Positions 6,355 to 14,954 of a DNA stretch of 40,292 nt are shown in pieces. The DNA lies in NCBI GenBank assembly GCA_944384265.1, contig CALWSR010000029.1:1-40292 (forward strand), given 5' to 3'. Source of the stretch: an uncultured Clostridia bacterium (GTDB lineage: Bacteria > Bacillota > Clostridia > Lachnospirales > Anaerotignaceae). The notes beneath the pieces are model-generated. The model was not told the DNA's origin, did no database searches, and saw only the letters and a program-made list of their open reading frames with translations. The position numbers and the translations under genes are program-made. Position 1 is the stretch's first letter. The number at the start of each line of letters is the position of its first letter.

Positions 6355-9117
6355 TTATCTCTTTCGTTTCTTTTTTGCCGCTGCCAGCTGTGCTGCTGTA
6401 TGGTTTGTGCTTTGGGGCTGCTGTGTTTTTTTGCAGAGCTGCTTTTTCTGCTGTTTTTGTTTTGCCTGCTCCAATTTTGTTTGAAATTGGCTTTTTTGAT
6501 TTTGCAGTGTATCCTTTTTTTCTTTTTTGCTTTTCCATGCTCCAATATATTGCTTTGCAACTGCTTCTATTTTTTGTGTCACAGCATAAAATCTGTGTAA
6601 AAATATATCCAGTAAAAACAATATAAATGCCAATACCAACAAAAATCCTGTCAAATTTCTGCTCTCTGTCACAGCCTCGGCTTCCCCTGCAAAAACCTCA
6701 CTTCCTGTTGTCAGCACACGTCCATTTGTATTTTGGGCAATGCGGTTTAGCAAAGCCGTTCCTTTTCCCCAGCTTCTTCTGTCATATTCTTTGGGATAGG
6801 CAATGGAAAAGCCTGTGTTTATCAGCTCTGTTTCTCCATTTTTGTCTATGGTCTGTAAATTTAAAATATATCCTCCTTCTTCATTGGTATCCATCATGGC
6901 AGTATAAACGCCGGGAGCAGTCATATCCAGTGTCACATCATAATTTTGGTTGTTTTGAGAAACAGCTGTACCCTTTATGGAGGCAATGCTTTCATCATAC
7001 TCCATTGTCAGCGTCAAACGGCTTTTTTCTCCCACAATCTCGGCTTCTGCTGCAACCTGCTTTGCACTTTGTTTTTTCATCACCCAAGAAAGCATATTTT
7101 GCATAATCTCTCTGCCGGATTGGGACTGAAGCCATTTTTGGCTCCATTTCCCTTCCATGTCACTGGTCCAAGCTGCCGTTCTGCCCAAGCCATATTGCCA
7201 TGTGGCCAATATTGGTTCTTTTTTGTCACTTTCCAGCACCACATCTGCCCTTTGTTTTGCAGTTGTGCCTATATATCCATATAAAGGAGCAATTTCGTCA
7301 ATGCCTGCCAATATAGCAGAGGCATTTTTTTGTTTGGGATAAAATGTTGTATTGTTTATATACTCTTGGCTTGCCAGCAATGTTTCTTTTGCAAATATTT
7401 CCGGCAAATCTGTAAATTCACTTGTAAAATAATACCTGCCCATTCCTTTTTGTGCCAATGTATTTAACAGCTGTGTGTCTGCCTCCTTGCCCACTGCCAC
7501 AGTGGATAATGTAATGCCGCTTTCATGCATCTGCTGCAAAAGACCGTCATAGCCTGTTTTTTCAGCCTCTCCGTCTGTCAACAGCAAAATGTGCTTTTGC
7601 TTTGTATCTGCATTTTGCAATGTTTCATAGGCCTCTCTCAAAGCCGGCAGTATGCTGGTGCCTCCTCCCGGCTGTATATTGCCAATACCTATGCGGATAT
7701 TTTCTAAATTTTGCTGTACATTTTGAAAATCAACTGCCCATGTGCCTATGTCATCAAATGCAATGACACCTACATAATCCCCCGGCATAAAGCTTTTCAA
7801 GCTTCTGATACAAGCCTCCTTTGCCATTTCCAGCTTAGAAACGCCATATTGTCCCATGTCCATGCTGCCGGAACGGTCAACCACCATTATCATGCCCAGG
7901 CTGTTGCTTTCTCCCTCTGTATGCAGCTGCATATCCACAGGCAATATCTCCTCCAGCTTTGTATTATAATATTCTCCCAAGGCATAGGCATTTTCACCGC
8001 CTGTCACAAGCAGTCCGCCCCCTGTGGTTTTGACATAGCTTTCCAATGCCTCCAAAAATCCCGTTGGCATTTGGGCGGCAGATGTGTTGGCAATGATGAC
8101 ACTGTCATATTGATTCAGCTGTTGTATGGTCACAGGCGCACTTTCTGCCGAAACTCTTGTAACCTCTACTTGACTGTTTTTTAAAAAATCTGCCCAAACT
8201 GCGCCGCTTTCATTTTGCTCCACCAAAAGTACTTTGGCTATGTCTGTAATATAGCAATATCCATAGGCCTTGTTGTTTTGGGGCAATGTATCTTCTTCTG
8301 GCGTCAGCTCTGCCCGATAAACAATACCGCCCCCTGTATGGGCTGTGTCTGTAAATACCACATTGCTTTCTCCCTTTGCAATGTCTATTTGTTCTCTGGC
8401 AATCAAAGCATTTCCTTTAAACAGCTTGATTTCAGCAGAAGTATCTATATTGCTGCTTATCTGCACAGTAATATCATATGCTGTATTTTTGTTAATAACA
8501 CTAGACATTTTCAATCCGGAAAGTTGCACCTCTTTTTTTTCTTCCGGCTGCAAATCCACCACATCTATTGTCACTGACTGTGCCTGAAGTAATTTTGACT
8601 GTTCTAAAGCATCTGAAACGGTTTCAACACCATCTGAGAGCAGTACAATTCTTTTTTTTGTATTTTCCGGCATCACAGAAGCTGCCAATGCCAATGCTCC
8701 GCTGATGTTTGTGCCATTTTCCTTTACAAATGACAAAAAATGATTGGGCAGAGCAATTTCCGCCATGGGGGATTGCTCCACCATGGCTTCTGCTCCAAAA
8801 CAAATAACACCTGTTTTATCCTTCTCTTCTCTTGCTTTTTCTGCCTCCTGCAAAAATGTTATAACCTCTTTTTGAGACTGCTTGGCACTGGCAGATAAAT
8901 CCACAGCAAATATGGTGGTTGTATACTGGGCAGTTTTTGCCGCTGTCATGCCGGAAAGCGCCAGTATCAATATGCCGCAGAGTATGCTTCTTAACACCAA
9001 AAAAAGTCTTGCACAAAACACAGAAGAAAAGCTTCCTCTTTTTGCCATATAATACAATACTGCAATAACAAAGGGAAAAAGCAAAAGCCAATATGGTTTT
9101 AAAAAATCAATGCTCAC
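6355..9117 (-). CDS. Membrane protein with two VWA domains flanking a GATase-like domain
   Basis: A 920-aa protein. Two N-terminal membrane segments (about 9-24 and 37-60) precede a VWA domain with MIDAS motif DLSAS at 73-77. A beta-rich region and a glutamine-amidotransferase-like Rossmann segment follow (about 293-395, VLLVEQ to GGGLLVTGGENAYALG). A second VWA has a perfect MIDAS, DRSGS at 414-418, with SDGVET-like and LLLTDGEAE strands. A C-terminal membrane segment lies near 830-850, then a Lys/Gln-rich cytoplasmic tail. VWA domains bind metal and protein partners, so this is probably a scaffold or sensor at the membrane, not an enzyme; the GATase-like region shows no catalytic Cys triad that I can see. 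The GTG start overlaps the preceding BatA-like gene by 11 bp, which suggests translational coupling. It is the last gene of the operon. Confidence 0.85.
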   Translation of the reverse strand: MSIDFLKPYWLLLFPFVIAVLYYMAKRGSFSSVFCARLFLVLRSILCGILILALSGMTAAKTAQYTTTIFAVDLSASAKQSQKEVITFLQEAEKAREEKDKTGVICFGAEAMVEQSPMAEIALPNHFLSFVKENGTNISGALALAASVMPENTKKRIVLLSDGVETVSDALEQSKLLQAQSVTIDVVDLQPEEKKEVQLSGLKMSSVINKNTAYDITVQISSNIDTSAEIKLFKGNALIAREQIDIAKGESNVVFTDTAHTGGGIVYRAELTPEEDTLPQNNKAYGYCYITDIAKVLLVEQNESGAVWADFLKNSQVEVTRVSAESAPVTIQQLNQYDSVIIANTSAAQMPTGFLEALESYVKTTGGGLLVTGGENAYALGEYYNTKLEEILPVDMQLHTEGESNSLGMIMVVDRSGSMDMGQYGVSKLEMAKEACIRSLKSFMPGDYVGVIAFDDIGTWAVDFQNVQQNLENIRIGIGNIQPGGGTSILPALREAYETLQNADTKQKHILLLTDGEAEKTGYDGLLQQMHESGITLSTVAVGKEADTQLLNTLAQKGMGRYYFTSEFTDLPEIFAKETLLASQEYINNTTFYPKQKNASAILAGIDEIAPLYGYIGTTAKQRADVVLESDKKEPILATWQYGLGRTAAWTSDMEGKWSQKWLQSQSGREIMQNMLSWVMKKQSAKQVAAEAEIVGEKSRLTLTMEYDESIASIKGTAVSQNNQNYDVTLDMTAPGVYTAMMDTNEEGGYILNLQTIDKNGETELINTGFSIAYPKEYDRRSWGKGTALLNRIAQNTNGRVLTTGSEVFAGEAEAVTESRNLTGFLLVLAFILFLLDIFLHRFYAVTQKIEAVAKQYIGAWKSKKEKKDTLQNQKSQFQTKLEQAKQKQQKKQLCKKTQQPQSTNHTAAQLAAAKKKRKR

Positions 9118-10909
9118 GGCAATTCACCCGCCATTCTATCAAAAGCAATATAAGCAGTGCCAGTATGATACTATTTTGAAAGCTTTTTGCTGTTTTTAAA
9201 ATCACATTTTCAGATACGCCCTCTGTGGCTGTTTTGTCCTCTGCTGTCAAATCAGATTCTCCTGCTGTTTTGGCATTGACAGCAAATGTGGTTTTGGTTT
9301 CCTCTTTTTTATCATTTTTTTGTATCATTGTATAAATACCTGTTTTTTGCGTATTGGTAAAAGGAGCCGGAGGAAAAGGAGGGGCAATCTGCTCTTTTGT
9401 ATCATCCGGCAGTGTCATCCATGCCTCATTTGTCTGAGGCAGCAAGGCAATTTCCATAACCTCTCCGGATTGTATTCCTTCTAAAATCTGTCCCTCCTGA
9501 GGAAAAAACCAGCTTTGTAATTGATATATCAATATGGGAAATTCCTTTTGCAAGGGCAAATCCGTATTGTGGATATCAAAAGAAAATACAGCAATTTTTT
9601 TGCCTTCCTTTTCTCCTGCCGCCCCAATGACATTTCCCTCTGCTTCTAACAAAGGAGCAGCCCATGGGGGCATTGTGATGGTATTTGCTTTTTCAATATC
9701 AAATTCCAATTCCTCAGTCAGTAAAATATTGTTATAATGGTTTGGTTTTGCTTTGTGGGAAAATTCCCTTTCTCCTTCCAAGGGAAATATTTCATTGCTT
9801 TTGGGAGGATTCCAAAGCAGCAAAAAACCGTCATCAGGCAGCTTTTCAGGCAGTATGCCATCAAAAATATACAGCGAATATCCGGATAAATGCTCCATAT
9901 TTTCCGGATTTGTTTTATAAAGCTCCACTTGGGGCAAAAGACTGTATACCTTTTCCAAAAATATATTTTGTTCTGTCACAAGCAGCACTTTTCTTTTGGA
10001 CTGCAAAAAAGCACCATCAAACGCTCTGTCATCTGCCTCCAAAATATCCTCCGGTGTCAATGTGGCTGTCATAAAAGCAGTTTCTTCCTCAATGCCGGTA
10101 AATATAACATCCTGGCTTTCTCCCGGATTTAAAGTAATTTCCTTTCTGTCAAAGGCTTCTCCGTCACAAAACAAATTTACGGCTTTGGTAATCGGCTCAC
10201 TGCCAAAATGAGATACCTTCACAAGTGCCTGCCATCCCCTTTCCCCCTCACTGTGAGAAAGAAGTGTAATGGCTGTATTGTCGCTGTTTTTGCCCAATAT
10301 AACCGTTTGTACATCTGTCAAAGGAGGCTGTCTTTGGTCTGTAAAAACAATGGTATTTCCACTGTTTTCTCCTGCCAGCTCCAAAAGCTGCAATGCATTT
10401 TCCCAGTCGATTGTACCATTGGTTGCCTCCACCTGCTCCAGCTGTTTTAGTGCTTTTTTTTGGTCTGTGCTGCTGCTGAGAACCATAGCAGGCTGGTCTT
10501 GCAATAACACAATGGAAAACATGGTGCCGGAAGGAGACTGTTCTATTTTCCTTTTGATTTCTTTTTTGGCCTGCTCCAATCTGCTTTGTCCGTTTTCTCC
10601 ATCCTTTGCCTGCATACTCAAAGAGCAGTCAATGCCAAACACCATATGACTGCTTTGCATACCTCCCATAACATAGGGATTGGAAAGGGATATGGCCAGC
10701 AGTACCACCGCCAGAAGCTGCAAAAACAGCAGTATATTCTTTTTTAGCTTTTGCCAAGGCTCTTGGGCCAATGTCTGCGCCTGTGCTTTTTTCCACAAAA
10801 ACAGACTGGACACTTGCTGCTCTTTATATTTTTGTTTCAATAAATAAAATAATAGAATAACAGGAATGCCCACTAAGGCCAAAAATCCCCAGGGGTTTAA
10901 AAAACGCAT
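9107..10909 (-). CDS. BatA-like VWA domain membrane protein
   Basis: A 600-aa protein. The first 80 residues match the aerotolerance BatA N-terminal region: FLNPWGFLALVGIPVILLFYLLKQKY, then a second hydrophobic helix, LLFLQLLAVVLLAISLSNP. A VWA domain follows with MIDAS DCSLS at 94-98 and TDQRQPPLTD later. A middle region resembles the GATase-like fold (VLLVTEQNIFLEKVYSLLP). A final transmembrane helix (about 578-594) ends in a short basic tail. BatA-type proteins normally act beside MoxR ATPases and DUF58 proteins, but neither is encoded in this operon. The ribosome site AAGGAG lies 10 bases before ATG 10909. The stop overlaps the next gene. Confidence 0.88.
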   Translation of the reverse strand: MRFLNPWGFLALVGIPVILLFYLLKQKYKEQQVSSLFLWKKAQAQTLAQEPWQKLKKNILLFLQLLAVVLLAISLSNPYVMGGMQSSHMVFGIDCSLSMQAKDGENGQSRLEQAKKEIKRKIEQSPSGTMFSIVLLQDQPAMVLSSSTDQKKALKQLEQVEATNGTIDWENALQLLELAGENSGNTIVFTDQRQPPLTDVQTVILGKNSDNTAITLLSHSEGERGWQALVKVSHFGSEPITKAVNLFCDGEAFDRKEITLNPGESQDVIFTGIEEETAFMTATLTPEDILEADDRAFDGAFLQSKRKVLLVTEQNIFLEKVYSLLPQVELYKTNPENMEHLSGYSLYIFDGILPEKLPDDGFLLLWNPPKSNEIFPLEGEREFSHKAKPNHYNNILLTEELEFDIEKANTITMPPWAAPLLEAEGNVIGAAGEKEGKKIAVFSFDIHNTDLPLQKEFPILIYQLQSWFFPQEGQILEGIQSGEVMEIALLPQTNEAWMTLPDDTKEQIAPPFPPAPFTNTQKTGIYTMIQKNDKKEETKTTFAVNAKTAGESDLTAEDKTATEGVSENVILKTAKSFQNSIILALLILLLIEWRVNCREH

Positions 10910-11313
10910 ACTGCCTTATCTCCTTGTACCATATATTTAGGTTGTTTCAGGGATACCTATAAACCCTTAAAACTGCTTTTTTACCTCTCCTGTCTGAGCA
11001 TTGATTGGCTTTCCTTTCTCCTTTGTATATGCTGTATCCCATTGTTTTTTTCACCTATTTTTTGATACAAAGCACATAATCATTTCATAGAGCAACATAA
11101 AATGTATCAGCAGCATAATTTCAACTGCTGTTTTTTGCATATTCCATCATTCTTTGCCAAACAAAAATTTAAGCTGTGGGCAACAAATTTTTAAATCTTT
11201 TTTCTTTCCACCATATTCCACAGATATCCCATGCTATGGACACCCTTTTATTGGTATCCTGCAAAGCTTTTTTTCAATGCTGTATACAAATATGGCTGCA
11301 AATCAAATATACC
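10910..11313 (-). other. 404-bp operon gap with possible gene remnant
   Basis: This gap lies between two genes of one leftward operon whose other junctions, apart from 12808-13158, overlap. Stops occur in all frames. On the minus strand short peptide-like stretches remain, such as MQKTAVEIMLLIHFMLLYEMIMCF and DTAYTKEKGKPINAQTGEVKKQF, without an intact gene. No terminator-like hairpin with a T-tract was found, so read-through is possible. It may mark the deletion scar of a lost operon gene, but I cannot name it. Confidence 0.4.
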
Positions 11314-12807
11314 TCATTGCTCCAATGTGGAAAAATATTCCGAAACCAATTCTCTCATGCCATAAGGCACATCGCTGTTTTCCATGTCTTTTAATGCTTC
11401 ATTGCGATAGGAATGATACACCTGTTCATAGGGAATGCTTTCCCCCCGCTGTCCTGTTGTTTTCTGGCTGATGATGGTGGTTTCTCCATTTTGCAGCTGC
11501 TGTCCCTGCAGCTGTGCTTCATATCCTGCCATTTGCTGTGCCTTTCTGGTAAAAATATTTTCTGATTCTTTGTGTCCCTCTCCTCTGCCCTGTCCGGGGT
11601 TTTCTCCTTGTCCTTGTCCACCTCCCATTTGTTGCTGTCCCTTTCCTTCTTCTCCTTGTCCATTTCCTTGGCCCATTCCCTGCTGTTGGGTATCCTTTTG
11701 TTCCTGTGTGCCTGTTTGAGAAGCACTGCTTTGGAGAGATGCTTCTGCCAATGCTTGATTAAATTGCTGAAGGCTTTCTTGCAGGCTTTGGCCTTCCGTT
11801 GCCAAAGAGCTTAATTTTTGTTTCAAAAGCTGTCCTTGCTGCCATATCTGAGAAAAATCTCCACTTGAAAGCTGCTTGGCAAAATCCTTTGCCAGCTCTT
11901 TTAGCTCCTCTTGCTGCAAATCCTCTATATTTTGCAGCAAATCAGCCAGAGCTTCCATTTCCTGCCAAGACATTTCATTCACATCCGAAAGCAGTCTGTC
12001 CATATTGTTTTTAATATCAGAGCTGTTGCCTTCTTCCAATGCAGAGGCCAATTCCTTTGTTTTTTCACTTTGGGAAAAGCCCTCAGCCATTTTTTTTAAA
12101 TCATGGGAAACACTGTTTTTTTCCAATTCTTTGATTGCCTGCTGTGCTTGCTCCACTGCTTTTTGGCCTTCCTGTAATGTTTGTGCTTTTTTCAGCCGTT
12201 TTTCAGCAGTGTCCATTTCCTTTTCAAATGTGTCCAAAAGAGCTTTGTCAAGCTCCTGTGTATTTTTTACCTCTTTTTTTACTGCCTCAATTTTTTTAAG
12301 CTGAGCCATACTGTATCTTTCTGCCTCCAGCTGTCTTTTGGTATTGACAAAATGGGTGCTTGCCAGCACTGCCAGCAATATGACAAATTGTTTCATTTGT
12401 TTTTTAGGAAATTTAAAAGCATATTTTTTTTGTATCAAATGCTGCTTTGCTTTTTCACAGGCGTCTTCTATCACCAATTTTTCCACATGAGTCAAATCCT
12501 CTTTTTTTCCCAAAAGCTCCATGGCTGTAACAAAACGCTCATCATATCCCAGCTTGTCAGCTTCTTTTGCTGTTTCCTCCCAAGAAGGACATTTTAACAG
12601 TGCCACAGCAAATGACATAATCAGCACAAGCATTGCCGCTGCTCCAAAAAATACTGTATTATCAAAAAAATATCTCCATTTTGAAGCAATGGCATAAAAA
12701 ATGCAGACCCCTGTGCCAATGACAGCAAGCACCGCCAGCCAATGACACCATAGCTCCAAAAACAGCTTTTTTCTCAATGGCCACAATAATTTTTGTAATA
12801 GATTCAT
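11314..12807 (-). CDS. Coiled-coil membrane protein (DUF4175-like) of the VWA/ABC operon
   Basis: A 497-aa protein. Two hydrophobic segments (about 18-40 and 48-72) are followed by a cytoplasmic region containing SWEETAKEADKLGYDERFVTAMELL and a third hydrophobic stretch near 135-150. Then come about 200 residues of charged Gln/Glu/Lys-rich coiled coil (about 155-370). A low-complexity Gly/Gln tail (about 370-440, GQGNGQGEEGKGQQQ) leads to a conserved-looking end, RGESIPYEQVYHSYRNEALKDMENSDVPYGMRELVSEYFSTLEQ. This architecture resembles DUF4175-type proteins found beside VWA/MoxR clusters. The start is ATG 12807 because a good AGGAGG lies upstream; the frame stays open 40 codons further but over a dispersed repeat. 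It probably bridges the ABC and VWA parts of the system. Confidence 0.75.
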   Translation of the reverse strand: MNLLQKLLWPLRKKLFLELWCHWLAVLAVIGTGVCIFYAIASKWRYFFDNTVFFGAAAMLVLIMSFAVALLKCPSWEETAKEADKLGYDERFVTAMELLGKKEDLTHVEKLVIEDACEKAKQHLIQKKYAFKFPKKQMKQFVILLAVLASTHFVNTKRQLEAERYSMAQLKKIEAVKKEVKNTQELDKALLDTFEKEMDTAEKRLKKAQTLQEGQKAVEQAQQAIKELEKNSVSHDLKKMAEGFSQSEKTKELASALEEGNSSDIKNNMDRLLSDVNEMSWQEMEALADLLQNIEDLQQEELKELAKDFAKQLSSGDFSQIWQQGQLLKQKLSSLATEGQSLQESLQQFNQALAEASLQSSASQTGTQEQKDTQQQGMGQGNGQGEEGKGQQQMGGGQGQGENPGQGRGEGHKESENIFTRKAQQMAGYEAQLQGQQLQNGETTIISQKTTGQRGESIPYEQVYHSYRNEALKDMENSDVPYGMRELVSEYFSTLEQ

Positions 12808-12826
12808 AGGACTGTCCTCCTTGCCT

Positions 12827-12876
12827 ATTGTGTTGCTTTGATACGAAACAGAAAGCCATAAAGCATTGATTTTGCA
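12827..12876 (-). repeat. Dispersed 50-bp repeat, copy 1
   Basis: This aligns without gaps to 34726-34775 with 8 mismatches in 50 (84% identity by hand). The core GTTGCTTT.ATA.GAAA.AGAA.GCCAT.AA.CATTGATTTT is shared. It lies 20 bp upstream of the start codon of the coiled-coil gene, inside the operon. Weaker similarity continues to about 12905. On the minus strand it can be read as KSMLYGFLFRIKATQ, so it could be a gene remnant or a mobile/regulatory element. Confidence 0.7.
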
Positions 12877-13158
12877 AAAAACCATTCCTTTTGCATTGCC
12901 TCTGCTGCCCCAGTTTTTTTGCGGCACAAATTCCCCTTTTGGGGCATAAAAACCCCTTTCAGTTTATGGGATTCATCAATTTCATTTAAAGCTTCTGCTT
13001 GCAATACCATAATACATTCCCATTGTTTTTTTTTACAAAATTTGAACCGTTTACAGATGTACTTTTCAAATGAACTTTAGCCTGCCATATGCTTTTCAAA
13101 CCATATCATATTGCTATATTTTTTGTTTTTATATGATTTTTACAAACCAATGGTATAT
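12877..13158. other. Spacer between ABC permease and coiled-coil genes
   Basis: No supported gene. A small GCCCCAAAAGGGG hairpin lies near 12929-12945 in an A/T-rich context. A minus-strand frame of 61 codons crosses the repeat but has no ribosome site and is not convincing. Confidence 0.4.
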
Positions 13159-14031
13159 TTATTTTTTCTTTCTGACAGGATTTAAAAAATAAACAGACAA
13201 CGATACAAAAATGCAAATGACAATCACATCAAACAAAACATTGACCAACCAATAATGCCTTATAAAAAATGCAGTTACACCGCTGTATTGATTGAAATCA
13301 TTGCCAAAAATCATATCTATAAAATTGTTTCCCATTTGTTCCTGTATCACAGAAAAAAATCCTACTCCCGGATTTGGGGATAATAATACCATTTGCAGCA
13401 CAATATTTGGCTCTGTCTGGTACATACTCCAATAAAGACTGTTTACCATCAATGAAGCAATCAACGTACCAAAACAGCACACGCCTCCTATCAGCAAATA
13501 AACCACAACCATAGAAACCATTGTTTTTTTAAATATACAGGAAAAAAAGATAGAAACAGCGGCAGCCATGCAGGCTGTCAGTACAATGTAGAGCATCATG
13601 CCAAAAAGGGCCAAAAGCGAAACACCGCCAAAATAAAATGCAATGGAAAATACAGGCAATGTAGCCACCATTAAAAGCAGCAGCATTGACATGGAGGACA
13701 TGAGCTTTCCTATGACAATGGAAAAAGAAGACATTTTTGTCATCAAAAGCAAATCCAATGTTTGCCGTTCCCTTTCTGCGCTGATGGCGCCGGCTGTCAA
13801 TGCAGGTGCTGCCAAAAGCATCAGTGCCATTTGCATGGCGCACAAAACAGTATACATTCCCACCATACTTTGAGGGTCAAAGGAATAATCATAGCTGTTA
13901 AACATACTGCCGTAAATATACAGTATGGCACCAATGGCCACCACTGCCGTATAAACAGTTATGACAGCAAACATTTTCCAGTTTCTCAATGTTGTTTTTG
14001 TTTCCCGTCTTAAAACAGGATTCATCATCAT
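13159..14031 (-). CDS. ABC-2 type transporter permease
   Basis: A 290-aa permease with about six membrane helices (about 22-43, 60-80, 105-130, 140-165, 172-195 and 258-282). The N-terminal NPVLRRETKTTLRNWKMF helix and the cytoplasmic SAERERQTLDLLLMTKMSSFSIVIGKL are typical of the GldF/NosY-like ABC-2 branch. In that branch the ERE.QTLD...T segment contacts the ATPase. It pairs with the ATPase gene just upstream, whose stop overlaps its ATG by 4 bp (ATGA). The substrate is unknown. With the neighbouring 845-aa protein it resembles Gld-type F/G/A arrangements, used for envelope export or machinery assembly rather than nutrient uptake. Confidence 0.9.
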   Translation of the reverse strand: MMMNPVLRRETKTTLRNWKMFAVITVYTAVVAIGAILYIYGSMFNSYDYSFDPQSMVGMYTVLCAMQMALMLLAAPALTAGAISAERERQTLDLLLMTKMSSFSIVIGKLMSSMSMLLLLMVATLPVFSIAFYFGGVSLLALFGMMLYIVLTACMAAAVSIFFSCIFKKTMVSMVVVYLLIGGVCCFGTLIASLMVNSLYWSMYQTEPNIVLQMVLLSPNPGVGFFSVIQEQMGNNFIDMIFGNDFNQYSGVTAFFIRHYWLVNVLFDVIVICIFVSLSVYFLNPVRKKK

Positions 14032-14954
14032 TTTTCTTCTCCTCCTGTCACCTGCATAAAAATCTCTTCCAAATTTCCTTCCTTTTCTTTAAAAGAGGCA
14101 ATGGGTATTTCTGCCAAAACAATTTGCTTCAGCAGCATTGCCAATTCTTGGTCTGTTCCCTGAAAAGAAAATTCTGTATCAAATGTGTTTTCAATCAAAT
14201 TTTCTACAAGGGGCTGCTCCTGCAACAGCTTTATCAATGCCTGCATTTGCTCCAGAGGGCGTATTTGTATTGTTCTTACCTTTGTGATTTGCTTCATAAT
14301 TTCCTGCACACTGCCCTGCACCACCAAGTGTCCTTTGTCTATAATGCTTATCTGTGTACACATTTCTGCCAGCTCCGGCAGTATGTGAGAGCTGATGATG
14401 ATGGTTTTTCCCATCATCTGAAGCTGTTTTAAAATTTCTTTCATCTCCACCCTTGCCCTGGGGTCCAGTCCAGATGCCGGCTCGTCCAATATGAGAAGCT
14501 TTGGGTCATGTATCAGGCTTCTTGCCAAACACAGCCTCTGCTTCATGCCTCTGGACAGGCTGTCCACATAGGCTTCCTTTTTGTGGGAAAGGTCTACAAT
14601 TTCCAAAAGATTGTCTATCATGGCAGGTCTTTTTTCATAGGCAATATAATAGGTGCCTGCATAAAAGTCCATATATTCCGATACCTTTAAATCATCATAA
14701 ACACCAAAAAAGTCAGGCATATATCCTATGCTCTCCCGCAATGCCTTTGGATTTTTTGTCACATCCATGCCATCAATGATGACACTGCCGCTGCTTGCCT
14801 TTAACAAGCCGGACATAATTTTCATGGTTGTTGTTTTTCCTGCACCATTGGGACCTACAAAGCCAAATATACTGCTGTCAGGTACAGTCAAATTCAAATC
14901 ATCTACGGCAGTAAATTTTCCATACTGTTTTGAAAGATGTTTAATCTCCAGCAT
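14028..14954 (-). CDS. ABC transporter ATP-binding protein
   Basis: A 308-aa ATPase. Walker A GPNGAGKTT lies at 34-42, the Q-loop region at YMPDFFGVYDDL, the signature LSRGMKQRLCLARSLIHDP near 134, and Walker B with catalytic Glu in LLILDEPASGLDPRA; the switch His is in IIISSHILPELAEM. A C-terminal accessory domain of about 85 residues follows, as in the drug/NatA/GldA-type ABC-2 exporters. The start overlaps the end of the 845-aa gene by 14 bp, and its ribosome site AGGAG lies inside that gene, so the two are likely coupled. It energises the permease encoded immediately downstream. Confidence 0.93.
   Translation of the reverse strand: MLEIKHLSKQYGKFTAVDDLNLTVPDSSIFGFVGPNGAGKTTTMKIMSGLLKASSGSVIIDGMDVTKNPKALRESIGYMPDFFGVYDDLKVSEYMDFYAGTYYIAYEKRPAMIDNLLEIVDLSHKKEAYVDSLSRGMKQRLCLARSLIHDPKLLILDEPASGLDPRARVEMKEILKQLQMMGKTIIISSHILPELAEMCTQISIIDKGHLVVQGSVQEIMKQITKVRTIQIRPLEQMQALIKLLQEQPLVENLIENTFDTEFSFQGTDQELAMLLKQIVLAEIPIASFKEKEGNLEEIFMQVTGGEEK

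Noticed and set aside
12825..13010. A 61-codon leftward frame covering repeat copy 1
   Set aside because: Copy 2 is interrupted in this frame; nucleotide conservation rather than protein conservation seems to be the signal.
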